DNA of 34,969 bases, from contig JBPEXY010000165.1 in NCBI GenBank assembly GCA_052031065.1, positions 1 through 34,969 on the forward strand, given 5' to 3'. The translations under genes and the position numbers were made by a program. Positions 8,631 to 16,344 of the stretch are shown piece by piece. Source of the DNA: JBPEXY01 sp052031065. Lineage in GTDB: Bacteria > Pseudomonadota > Gammaproteobacteria > Immundisolibacterales > Immundisolibacteraceae. The notes below the pieces were generated by a model that was not told where the DNA came from, did no database searches, and saw only the letters and a program-made list of their open reading frames with translations. The number at the start of each line of letters is the position of its first letter. Position 1 is the first letter of the stretch.

Positions 8631-9077
8631 GTGAACACACTTTATTTTGAAGACTATGACAATGCCTGGTCGATGGAGACTACCCGCCGCACCATCAGCG
8701 AATACGACATCATGCAGTTTGTCACCCTGGTGGGGCTGCGCGAACCACTTTTTCTGGATATGCAATACCTGCAGGAGGAGACCGATTACGAGCGTCGCCT
8801 GGCACCGGGTAGCCTGACCTTCAGCTATGCGGAAGGGCTGGTCATCGGCAGCGGCATGCTTGAGGGTACCGGCATGGCCTACCTGGGTGGTGACAGTAAA
8901 ATTCTCGGTCCCGTCTACGTTGATGACACCATCCATGTCGAGTTGGCGCTTCACGATAAACGGGAGACCTCAAAAAAGGACCGGGGTATTGTTACCACCT
9001 ACAACCGGGTCTATAACCAGTCGGGCGACCTGGTGCTGGAATACTGGCCGAAAAGAATGATTCGCCGCCACAGTTAA
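8631..9077 (+). CDS. MaoC-like hot-dog-fold protein without the canonical Asp/His pair
   Basis: 148 residues from GTG 8631-8633, with AAGGA 8 bases upstream. The pattern ISEYDIMQFVTLVG followed by PLFLD and LAPGSLTFSYAEGL matches the start and hot-dog helix of MaoC/R-specific enoyl-CoA hydratases. Later VYVDDTIHVEL and an YNQSGDLVLEY strand complete the fold. In active MaoC hydratases the loop reads roughly GDxNPxH with catalytic Asp and His; here the same loop has Leu36 and Phe41. The protein may bind acyl-CoA or another thioester without hydrating it, or use different residues. It sits between the crotonases and the ferredoxin oxidoreductase genes. Confidence 0.7.
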   Translation: MNTLYFEDYDNAWSMETTRRTISEYDIMQFVTLVGLREPLFLDMQYLQEETDYERRLAPGSLTFSYAEGLVIGSGMLEGTGMAYLGGDSKILGPVYVDDTIHVELALHDKRETSKKDRGIVTTYNRVYNQSGDLVLEYWPKRMIRRHS

Positions 9078-9175
9078 TATTGGTTTGATTCAGGTTCTGA
9101 CAGCCCTGTTGCAATACCCTCTTTAAAACTGCACTACTATTCATCTGTCAGGCCTCGTACCGTCAGGAGAACTCA

Positions 9176-11338
9176 ATGAGCCACGCATTTACCGATCAGG
9201 ATATTCAACAGCTGGAACACGGCGAGGGGCAGCGCCTCTATGGGGATGGCGCCCTCGTGGTGCTTAAGGGCATGCTTGAGGCGGGTATCAGTTATTTTGG
9301 TGGCTACCCCGGGTCGCCGACGTCCAACCTGATCGATGCAGCCGCCGATGCTTACGAAAAGGTACTCAAACCCCGCGGCATCTATATGGAATCCTCGGCT
9401 AACGAAATGTCCGCTGCCGCCATGTGTACAGCTTCCTGCTACACGCCGGTGCGTGGTGCGGTTACCTGGAAGGTGCTCGGTAACGGTGTGGCAACCGACG
9501 TACTCGACCACGTTTCACAGATTGGCGTTGAAGGTGGCACGGTGATCGTTGTCGGTGAAGACTATGGCGTCTCCAGCACCACCGTGGCGCAGCGCACCCT
9601 GCCCTGGGCGATGAAATCGGGAATCGTGGTGATCGATCCACGTGCCGACCAGCAGCTGCTGTTGAAACTGACGCGGGAGAGCTTTGAGCTCTCCGAAGCC
9701 TCCAATACCGTGGTGGCACTGCTGCTGCGACCGCAACTTTCCCATGCCAATGCCGAGGTAAAAACCGCCAACAACGCGCCGTCACGGTACAACACCCACG
9801 ACAAAATCCAGTTCAGTGTCGCCGAACCGCACCGCTATCCACTGCCACCAAACACCCAGCGGCAGGAAGTAGAACGCTACACCGACCGGCTACCTCGGGC
9901 AGAAAAGTACATTCTTGCAAATGAACTGAACGAGAAGTTCGGTCAGGGCGACGGCAAAATCGGTCTGATCACCCACGGCACCGTGTTCAACACCACTCTG
10001 CGGGTCCTCTCTCTGCTAGGTCTGGCAGACGAACGAGGCGCACTCGACCCGGCTATCGACCTGCTGCAGTTAAACGTGGTCAATCCGCTCTGTCCTGAGC
10101 AACTGGTCGATTTTATGTCCAGTAAGGAGCAGGTACTGCTGATCGAAGAGGGACAACCGGACCTGATCGAAAAACAGCTGCGCTCATTACTGCACGAACG
10201 GGATATAAAAGTCCCCTTCACTGGCCACGACCTGATTCCCGGCGTTGGCGAGCTGGTACCGGGCAGACTGATCGGCCCACTGTCTGAGTTCATGGCTCAG
10301 CACCTGCCGGAACGGGCGGACGAGATTAAGCAGCGCGCAGCGGACAAACTGCAACGTCAGCAGATGGCAGCAAAGCTGTTCCCGAAACCGGTTACCCCTC
10401 GGCCACCAACCTTCTGCACCGGCTGCCCGGAACGACCGGTTTTTTCGCAGATGAAGATCAACGAGATGTTAACCGGCAACAAGGACTGGCACGCGACCGA
10501 CGTCGGCTGCTACGGCATGGCCGGGCTGGCGCCGTTCAATATGGCCGATTCCAATATGGGCATGGGCGGCGGGCTGGCGGCGGCAACGGCTCTCTCAGCC
10601 ATGTCTGAACAGCATAACGTCTCGGTGGTCGGCGATGGCACCCTCTGGCACAGCGCAATGAACACCTGCGTAGTGAATGGTATCTATAACCAGCAGGACG
10701 CCACTTACGTAGTGCTCGACAACAAATGGACGGCGATGACCGGCGCCCATGAGAACCCCAACTCAGGCCCACAGCTAACTGGTGAAGCCGGCGGCGGTGA
10801 CCTGAACATTGAACGGACATTCAAGGCGATGGGGGTCAAACAGATCGTCAAGGCCAATCCCTACAAATTCAAGGACTTCCAGAAAAAGCTGAAGCAGATC
10901 CAGGAGCCTAAAGAGCCTCAGCTGCGGGTGATCATCTCGGAAGCGGAGTGCCAGCTGCAACGTCAGCGCACGGTAAAACCGTTACGACGAAAAATGCTCG
11001 CCGCCGGTGAGCGGGTCGAAGTAGAACGTCTTGGCGTGGATAACGATGTCTGTGTCGGCGACCACGCCTGTATGCGGGTGAATGGCTGCCCGTCGCTGAC
11101 GTTGAATGAGAGCAACAATACTCTTAAAAGCACTCAGGTCGCAGCAATCGATACCAACTGCGTCGGGTGTGGTGTCTGCGGTGAGATCGCCCACGCGGCA
11201 CGCCTCTGCCCTTCGTTTCACAAGGTGACGGTATCCCACAACATCGGCTGGTATGAAAAGCTCTGGGACAACCTGAAAGCACTGTTGATTCCGGTCGGCG
11301 TCAAGGCGACTGGTGAGGCCACTGAGGGAGTCGGCTGA
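9176..11338 (+). CDS. Indolepyruvate-type 2-oxoacid:ferredoxin oxidoreductase, TPP-binding subunit (IorA-like)
   Basis: 720 residues. The N-terminal pyruvate:ferredoxin oxidoreductase-like domain (about 20-190) contains GYPGSPTSNLIDA. A central transketolase C-like domain covers about 255-375. The TPP-binding domain at about 410-600 has GDGTLWHS at 486-493 followed by NTCVVNG and VLDNKWTAMTG. A C-terminal Fe-S region has C626, C632, C638, C662, C665, C668 and C678. The enzyme oxidatively decarboxylates an aryl-2-oxoacid to an aryl-acyl-CoA and reduces ferredoxin. ATG 9176 has AGGAGA upstream. Its TGA overlaps the ATG of the gamma-type subunit (TGATG). Fused one-gene versions of about 1150 residues are common in proteobacteria; here the enzyme is split. 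Confidence 0.9.
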   Translation: MSHAFTDQDIQQLEHGEGQRLYGDGALVVLKGMLEAGISYFGGYPGSPTSNLIDAAADAYEKVLKPRGIYMESSANEMSAAAMCTASCYTPVRGAVTWKVLGNGVATDVLDHVSQIGVEGGTVIVVGEDYGVSSTTVAQRTLPWAMKSGIVVIDPRADQQLLLKLTRESFELSEASNTVVALLLRPQLSHANAEVKTANNAPSRYNTHDKIQFSVAEPHRYPLPPNTQRQEVERYTDRLPRAEKYILANELNEKFGQGDGKIGLITHGTVFNTTLRVLSLLGLADERGALDPAIDLLQLNVVNPLCPEQLVDFMSSKEQVLLIEEGQPDLIEKQLRSLLHERDIKVPFTGHDLIPGVGELVPGRLIGPLSEFMAQHLPERADEIKQRAADKLQRQQMAAKLFPKPVTPRPPTFCTGCPERPVFSQMKINEMLTGNKDWHATDVGCYGMAGLAPFNMADSNMGMGGGLAAATALSAMSEQHNVSVVGDGTLWHSAMNTCVVNGIYNQQDATYVVLDNKWTAMTGAHENPNSGPQLTGEAGGGDLNIERTFKAMGVKQIVKANPYKFKDFQKKLKQIQEPKEPQLRVIISEAECQLQRQRTVKPLRRKMLAAGERVEVERLGVDNDVCVGDHACMRVNGCPSLTLNESNNTLKSTQVAAIDTNCVGCGVCGEIAHAARLCPSFHKVTVSHNIGWYEKLWDNLKALLIPVGVKATGEATEGVG

Positions 11339-12969
11339 TGACTGACACATCGACGATAGAAGAAACGCTGTCGGAACCCGAAACAGCTAGTCAGACTCCA
11401 GAGCAATCAACGCCAGACCGCAGCGTCAGGGCTCTGATCGGCACCGTAGGTGGCCAGGGTGGAGGCGTACTCAGTGACTGGTTTGTACGTGGCCTGCTAA
11501 ATGCCGGCTGGCAGCCACAGAGCATTGGTCTGCTCGGTCTATCACAGCGAGCTGGCTCGGTTATCTACTACCTTGAAGCGCGACCGGAAAGCGACAGCAA
11601 CCAGGCTCCTCCTATACTCTCTCCCTTCGCCGTGCCGGGGGATGTCGATCTGATTCTGGCCCAGGAGTTTCTCGAACTGGGGAGGCTACTGCAGGGCGGT
11701 TTTGCGGCACCCGGATGTCAGATCATCGCCAACACCTACCGCTATCTGGGAACCCTGGAAAAGATGCCGGCTGAAGGCGGCGTCTATCCCACTGAGGTGA
11801 TCCGCAAGGCAGCAGAAGAGCTAAGCGACAACACCTGGATGTTTCACGCCCAGCACATGGTTACCGAAGCGGGGCTCTCTAACCTTAGCAGCAATGCCGT
11901 ACTGCTTGGTGCGGTGATCGCTTCACCTGCGTTCAACCTGCCGGCAGACCCTTTTCATCAAGCGATTCGTGATGCCGGTTCAAATGTCAGTGATAACCTG
12001 AAGGCATTCGATCTGGGCTACAGCATGATGCGCGACGGCACCCTGCCGCGCGCCCATTTTGATGAGAAGCCTGCTCTCGACTGGCAACAGATGGCGGACC
12101 AACGCGAGCAGCAACTGACGGCAAAGTTGCGTGGTCCCTACCGGAAACTGCTTGCAGACGCACAGCAGGGATTGCCGGAACGGCTGAACACGGTGCTCGC
12201 CGAAGCGCTCTATCAACTGATCGATTATCAGGATGAAAACTACGCACGCGCTTACCTGGCGATGGTTGAAGAATTCAAAGGTGACGACGAGCTGTGCGCA
12301 GTCTACGCCCAGCATCTCGCGCTTTGGCTGACCTATGAAGATTCACCCAGAGTAGCGCAAATCAAAACCCGGCCGTCGCGGTTTCAACAGCTCGCAAAAG
12401 AGCACGGCGTCAAACCAGGGCAGAAGATGCTGGTTGAAGACTTTCTCGCCCCGGACCCGCAGCAACTCTACGGTATTCTGCCACCAGCACTGGCAGAAGC
12501 AGTGCGTAAGATTGGTCCACGTTTCAGTAACGATTTCGAAAACATCTCCCTGGAGATGAAGGTTAAAACCAGCTCTCTCTGGGGTTACTGGACGATGTCT
12601 CTGGTTGCTTGGACCCGACGGTTTCGAACCGGTTCCTGGCGCCACCAACAGGAGATGGGACATATTGGCCAGTGGCAACAGGCCATCCGCGCATGGCGCC
12701 AAAAAGCCCCTGAAATCGCCCTGCTTGCTGCTGATGCCGGCAGAGTAGTAAAGGGGTATGGTCGCGTCAGGGAGTTGGCGCTGGCCGATTTGCAACTGTT
12801 TCTCGACCAGGGTTTCAAGCTGCTGCTGCAGATTGGTGACCAGGGCGGCGATGCTCTGGCGATTGGTAAACAGTGCCTGGCAACGATTGCTACCGAGGCG
12901 GGCAAAGGCGCTGCTGGAATCGAGCTGCTCAACGGCGAGCTGACCAGGCTCAGGGGCGCTAGTTCCTGA
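11338..12969 (+). CDS. Indolepyruvate-type oxidoreductase, gamma-domain subunit with C-terminal DUF6537-like domain (IorB-like)
   Basis: 543 residues. After a low-complexity Thr/Glu/Pro leader (1-28), the 2-oxoacid oxidoreductase gamma domain begins with LIGTVGGQGGGVLSDW (33-48) and the GLSQRAGSVIYYLEARP strand, which shape the CoA-binding cleft. It runs to about residue 215. The remaining half (about 240-540) is helical and matches the DUF6537 extension found on proteobacterial indolepyruvate oxidoreductases. It is coupled to the TPP-binding subunit by TGATG and should form a heteromer with it. No dedicated 2x[4Fe-4S] ferredoxin gene follows; the next gene is a plant-type [2Fe-2S] ferredoxin. 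Confidence 0.88.
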   Translation: MTDTSTIEETLSEPETASQTPEQSTPDRSVRALIGTVGGQGGGVLSDWFVRGLLNAGWQPQSIGLLGLSQRAGSVIYYLEARPESDSNQAPPILSPFAVPGDVDLILAQEFLELGRLLQGGFAAPGCQIIANTYRYLGTLEKMPAEGGVYPTEVIRKAAEELSDNTWMFHAQHMVTEAGLSNLSSNAVLLGAVIASPAFNLPADPFHQAIRDAGSNVSDNLKAFDLGYSMMRDGTLPRAHFDEKPALDWQQMADQREQQLTAKLRGPYRKLLADAQQGLPERLNTVLAEALYQLIDYQDENYARAYLAMVEEFKGDDELCAVYAQHLALWLTYEDSPRVAQIKTRPSRFQQLAKEHGVKPGQKMLVEDFLAPDPQQLYGILPPALAEAVRKIGPRFSNDFENISLEMKVKTSSLWGYWTMSLVAWTRRFRTGSWRHQQEMGHIGQWQQAIRAWRQKAPEIALLAADAGRVVKGYGRVRELALADLQLFLDQGFKLLLQIGDQGGDALAIGKQCLATIATEAGKGAAGIELLNGELTRLRGASS

Positions 12970-13033
12970 TTCAGTTGGTAGTGATCTTCAAAGCCAGACC
13001 ACATAAACGCTGCATTCCTCACCGGCCAGACCC

Positions 13034-13378
13034 GTGACATTCAAGATTGAACTTCATCACCCGCAAGCGGTTTCTGTCACTTTTCGCTGCGCCGATGGTG
13101 AAACCATCTATGCTGCCGCCCGCCGCGCCGGAATTCAGCTCGCCACGGCCTGCCTCAGAGGGGGGTGCGGAGCCTGCCGCTCGACGTTGGTCAGCGGCGA
13201 AGTGCGCGAGCTCCAGCCAATGTCGCGCACCCACTGTGCGGATCCGCAAAGTGGTGAGATCACCCACTATCTGCTCTGCGTGGTGGGACCACAAAGCGAT
13301 CTGGTGATTGAAACAGAGCGGCCGTGGAAAATACAGCAACGCGCAGCGCTGTCAGCACGGCTTGGCGACAGAACCTGA
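13034..13378 (+). CDS. Plant-type [2Fe-2S] ferredoxin, XylT-like
   Basis: 114 residues from GTG 13034-13036. The cluster ligands are C40, C45, C48 (spacing C-x4-C-x2-C) and C82, the plant-type [2Fe-2S] pattern. There is no FAD or NAD domain. Small ferredoxins of this kind (XylT, NahT) precede catechol 2,3-dioxygenase genes in aromatic operons and re-reduce the oxidised active-site iron of that enzyme. The next gene here is an extradiol dioxygenase with a full active site, so a reactivation role is the best inference. Electron transfer to or from the oxidoreductase just upstream is an alternative. Confidence 0.88.
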   Translation: MTFKIELHHPQAVSVTFRCADGETIYAAARRAGIQLATACLRGGCGACRSTLVSGEVRELQPMSRTHCADPQSGEITHYLLCVVGPQSDLVIETERPWKIQQRAALSARLGDRT

Positions 13379-13581
13379 TGCCAGCCCGGTGGCTAACATA
13401 GATCAAGAAACAGGCTCTTTTCGCCACAGAGGCAGCAGCATCAACAGTAAACCGGTAGCGCAAACGGGTAGAACAAGGCAAAGTTAGCAACTATTCAGCT
13501 GGCAACCTGCCCCACTGACGGGCTTTTGGATTGTGCCCAATAAAAACGGCTTGGCCAGCGTGTAAAAACGGAGGAGTGAGC

Positions 13582-14505
13582 ATGGCTATCAGTCGATTCA
13601 GTTACGCCAGCATGCGGGTCATGGAGCTGGAAGCGGCGATCAAACACTACACAGAAGTGGTCGGACTGCGGTTGGTTGAGTCTGATGATCAAAGCGCCTA
13701 TTTTCAGGCTGACGAGTGTCAGGATCACCACTGCGTGATTGTTAACCTGAGTGACCGCGCCGGTATCGACCATGTCGGCTTTAAAGTGAACGACCCGTCT
13801 GATCTGGTCGAAGCTGCCGAGGCCGCGGCCGCCTGGGGCCTGGCGGTGCGCGATGTTCCGCAGGGAGAAATTGCCGGTCAGGGCCCTGGGGTGATGATTA
13901 CGCTGCCTTCGAGCCACAACATGTTGCTGTTTTATCACGCCGACAAAATTGGTTATGCCAACGGTATGCTTAACCCCTCTCCGGGGGTTTCGAAAAATAA
14001 AGTCGGCGCCAAGGTGACCCATCTCGATCACACCCTGCTCTCCTGTGAGAACGCCCAGCCGACGGTCGACTTTTTAACCGAGGTGCTGGATTTCAGTCTC
14101 ACCGAAAAAGTAGTGGACCCGGCAGGTAACATCATCGCCGCGTTCATGAGCTGCACCAACACCATGCATGATCTAGCCCTTGGCCCTGGTCCAGACGGCA
14201 CTTTTCACCATATGGCTTTTGGCATGCATAGCCGCGGCGAAGTACTGGAGGGCGTTGATATTCTCAAGGAGGACGAGGTACCAGCACTCGAATATGGGGT
14301 CAGTCGCCATGGAATTGCTGGCGTCACCACCATCTATTTTCACGATCCCTCTGGAAACCGTAACGAATTTTTTAACGGCGCTTATCAGGCTGCCGGTCGA
14401 CCCGGGCTGGTACCACCGATCATCTGGGATGTGGATAATTTTCCCCGCGGTGCTTTTTATTACGAATCGAGCGTGCCGGAAGCCTTTTTTGACCAGGTGA
14501 CCTGA
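13582..14505 (+). CDS. Type I extradiol (VOC-family) dioxygenase, catechol 2,3-dioxygenase-like
   Basis: 307 residues with two VOC modules (about 5-120 and 146-270). The second holds the metal centre: His150 (HLDHTLL), His209 or His210 (FHHMAFG) and Glu262 (GNRNEF). The second-shell residues known from catechol 2,3-dioxygenase are also present: His196 (MHDLAL), His243 (RHG) and Tyr252 (TIYFHDPSGNRNE). It should open a catechol-type ring next to one hydroxyl with Fe(II) and O2. ATG 13582 is chosen because GGAGG lies 7 bases upstream; an upstream ATG at 13531 lacks a site. It follows a XylT-like ferredoxin, the common arrangement for this enzyme. Confidence 0.92.
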   Translation: MAISRFSYASMRVMELEAAIKHYTEVVGLRLVESDDQSAYFQADECQDHHCVIVNLSDRAGIDHVGFKVNDPSDLVEAAEAAAAWGLAVRDVPQGEIAGQGPGVMITLPSSHNMLLFYHADKIGYANGMLNPSPGVSKNKVGAKVTHLDHTLLSCENAQPTVDFLTEVLDFSLTEKVVDPAGNIIAAFMSCTNTMHDLALGPGPDGTFHHMAFGMHSRGEVLEGVDILKEDEVPALEYGVSRHGIAGVTTIYFHDPSGNRNEFFNGAYQAAGRPGLVPPIIWDVDNFPRGAFYYESSVPEAFFDQVT

Positions 14506-14547
14506 ACGCCACCCGCTGTAGAGAAACCACAGATAGCGGCCTGAGAT

Positions 14548-14593
14548 ATGGGATAGGTTTTTTTGCAGGCGCTGGCAATCTGCACCATCCCAT
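14548..14593 (+). promoter_or_regulatory. Stem-loop in the leader of the second VOC gene
   Basis: ATGGGAT (14548-14554) pairs with ATCCCAT (14587-14593). GGT pairs with ACC inside, and GCAG with CTGC above an internal T6-7 bulge. It lies in the 150-base gap between the two VOC genes. The T run is inside the stem, so this is not a standard terminator; an mRNA stability or attenuation role is only a guess. Confidence 0.35.
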
Positions 14594-14655
14594 AATTCAG
14601 CTGATAAATACCCAGAGCGGTCCATCCGCCATCACCTTTGCCTGAGGAGAACACC

Positions 14656-15612
14656 ATGGGCCTGAAACACCGGGGCATTCTACGTATCGCCTACGTTCGA
14701 CTGGGACTCAACGACAACCGCCTGGCCCAGGCACGTAATTTCTATCGCGACCGCTTCGGCATGCTCGAAAGCTTACGCGACACCGAACGGGCTTATCTGC
14801 GTTGCTGGCACGAGACATTTCAGTACAATCTGGTGTTGGAACAGAGCGAACAGCACCAGCTCATTGAGATCGGTTTTCAGGTCCGGGACGACGACGATCT
14901 GGAACAGTTGGCCAGTGCAGTTGAGGCCACCGGCTGCGAGGTTGAACAGTGCTCTCCCGGCGAACCTTTAAAAGGGATGGGCCGCTCCATAGCCTTTACC
15001 ATCCCGGGTGGCCAGCGACTGCGACTCGCCGCCGATTTTGATCAGAGTGGCTATGTCACCGGTTTCGAATCTCCTGACTGGGTTACCCCGAGAGAGCTAC
15101 GTGGAACTGCGGCGCCGATGTTCTTAAATCACGTTGGTCTGACCAGTAACGACCCGGCAGCAACGCTGAAATTCCTGACCAAAACTCTCGGGTTTTTTAT
15201 CTCAGAACAGATCGTTAACGAATCCGGAGATGTGGTGTCAGGCCTCGCTTACCGAATGAGTCGTGATGTTGGGGGTCAGGAACTGGCGGTCTTTCCCGGC
15301 GAAAATGGTCACCTGCACCACATCGCTTTCTCCAAGGAGGACCCCAACGACATCATGGTCATCGGCCAGTATCTGCGTGAAGACGGCATTAATATCGACA
15401 CCTACGGCCCGACCCGGCAACCCTACGGCAATACCTTTTCAATTCACTTTTTTGATGACTTCGGCATTCGCCTGGAGCTCTGCTGCGGCGGCCGACTGCT
15501 CGATGCCCACCCGGAAACCGAATCAGTAATCTGGACAGAGGCGGCACTTTCAAAGGCGCTTTCTTATTACGACGCGGACGTCAATCCAGGGTTTCTTGAT
15601 CACTCACTTTGA
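14656..15612 (+). CDS. Second extradiol dioxygenase-like VOC protein with altered second-shell residues
   Basis: 318 residues, two VOC modules, collinear with the preceding paralogue. The three metal ligands are kept: His159 (LNHVGL), His221 or His222 (LHHIAFS) and Glu274 (IRLEL). Aligned without gaps to the upstream copy, the acid-base residues differ: His196 becomes Gln208, His243 becomes Gln255 and Tyr252 becomes His264. It could bind metal but cleave a different ring, act on a non-catechol substrate, or be a non-oxygenase VOC enzyme. ATG 14656 has GAGGAGA upstream and is preferred over 14638. It is the last gene of this plus-strand run and converges on the lipoprotein gene. Confidence 0.85.
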   Translation: MGLKHRGILRIAYVRLGLNDNRLAQARNFYRDRFGMLESLRDTERAYLRCWHETFQYNLVLEQSEQHQLIEIGFQVRDDDDLEQLASAVEATGCEVEQCSPGEPLKGMGRSIAFTIPGGQRLRLAADFDQSGYVTGFESPDWVTPRELRGTAAPMFLNHVGLTSNDPAATLKFLTKTLGFFISEQIVNESGDVVSGLAYRMSRDVGGQELAVFPGENGHLHHIAFSKEDPNDIMVIGQYLREDGINIDTYGPTRQPYGNTFSIHFFDDFGIRLELCCGGRLLDAHPETESVIWTEAALSKALSYYDADVNPGFLDHSL

Positions 15613-15634
15613 GCTGATCGACTAAACATGACCC

Positions 15635-16231
15635 CTAGAGCACCTGGTCAACCACCGCCTCCGGTGCTCGCTGCAGCGGTCCCAACGGATTTTTGCGGCT
15701 GTCCGACTCATTGATATTAGGAGTTCCTCCCCAAACTTTGTAGACAACAATACCGCGATTCAACACCAGCAACGCATCAAACTCCCAGCCGGTAACATGG
15801 GTGCGGCGACGAAAATTAAACAGATCGGCCATCGCATTGCCGACCCGCTCCTTGTCAATGTTGCGGATCATCACCCGATAGCCTTCACAGTGCGCTCTCG
15901 CCTTTAAACAGCGGCGCACGCCGCCATCCAGATCATCGAAGGTCACTGCCGGGTTGGGCATAAAACGCTCAATCAGCTCAAGATAATTGAGAATGCGGAC
16001 ATTGGAAGCGGTACGTGGCCCAAATCCCAGGGTGTCAAGCCCGGCGCTATCAGTCTGATTCAATTTGATCTGATCAAAAGCCGCCTTGGCATCTTCAAAA
16101 CTCAACCAGTCAGAGTTGATATTCTTTTTCGAACTGGGAAGTACACTGCTACAGCCGCCAGCCAACAGGACCGCAACCAACACTACCGCCGTTGAACTAA
16201 ACATGGTCAACATCCTGGATGTGGCCACCAA
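15635..16231 (-). CDS. Predicted lipoprotein of unknown function
   Basis: 198 residues. A signal sequence with hydrophobic core (FSSTAVVLVAVLLAGGC) ends in a lipobox-like LAGGC, with Cys27 as the probable lipidation site. Asp is absent from the first positions of the mature protein; it begins CSSVLPSS, suggesting outer-membrane sorting. The rest shows no domain I recognise. It has conserved-looking patches (LGFGPRTASNVRILNYLELIERF; RRRTHVTGWEFDALLVLNRG; VYKVWGGTPN) and a C103-C109-like Cys pair around CLKARAHC. The start is uncertain: TTG 16229-16231 has GGAG 7 bases upstream, and in-frame ATGs at 16213 and 16204 would still keep most of the signal peptide. Confidence 0.75.
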   Translation of the reverse strand: MVATSRMLTMFSSTAVVLVAVLLAGGCSSVLPSSKKNINSDWLSFEDAKAAFDQIKLNQTDSAGLDTLGFGPRTASNVRILNYLELIERFMPNPAVTFDDLDGGVRRCLKARAHCEGYRVMIRNIDKERVGNAMADLFNFRRRTHVTGWEFDALLVLNRGIVVYKVWGGTPNINESDSRKNPLGPLQRAPEAVVDQVL

Positions 16232-16344
16232 CTCAAATCTCCAAAAAAACAGGCTTTTTTTACCAACGAGGTAGCCGATACTATGCCATCTTTATGCAAG
16301 CAAAATAGTAGCTAAACCAGTTTAGATTAGATCAAGGTAACAGT

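Noticed and set aside
13495..14031. Minus-strand frame of 178 codons
   Set aside because: Antisense shadow of the first VOC dioxygenase, whose active-site residues are all present on the plus strand.
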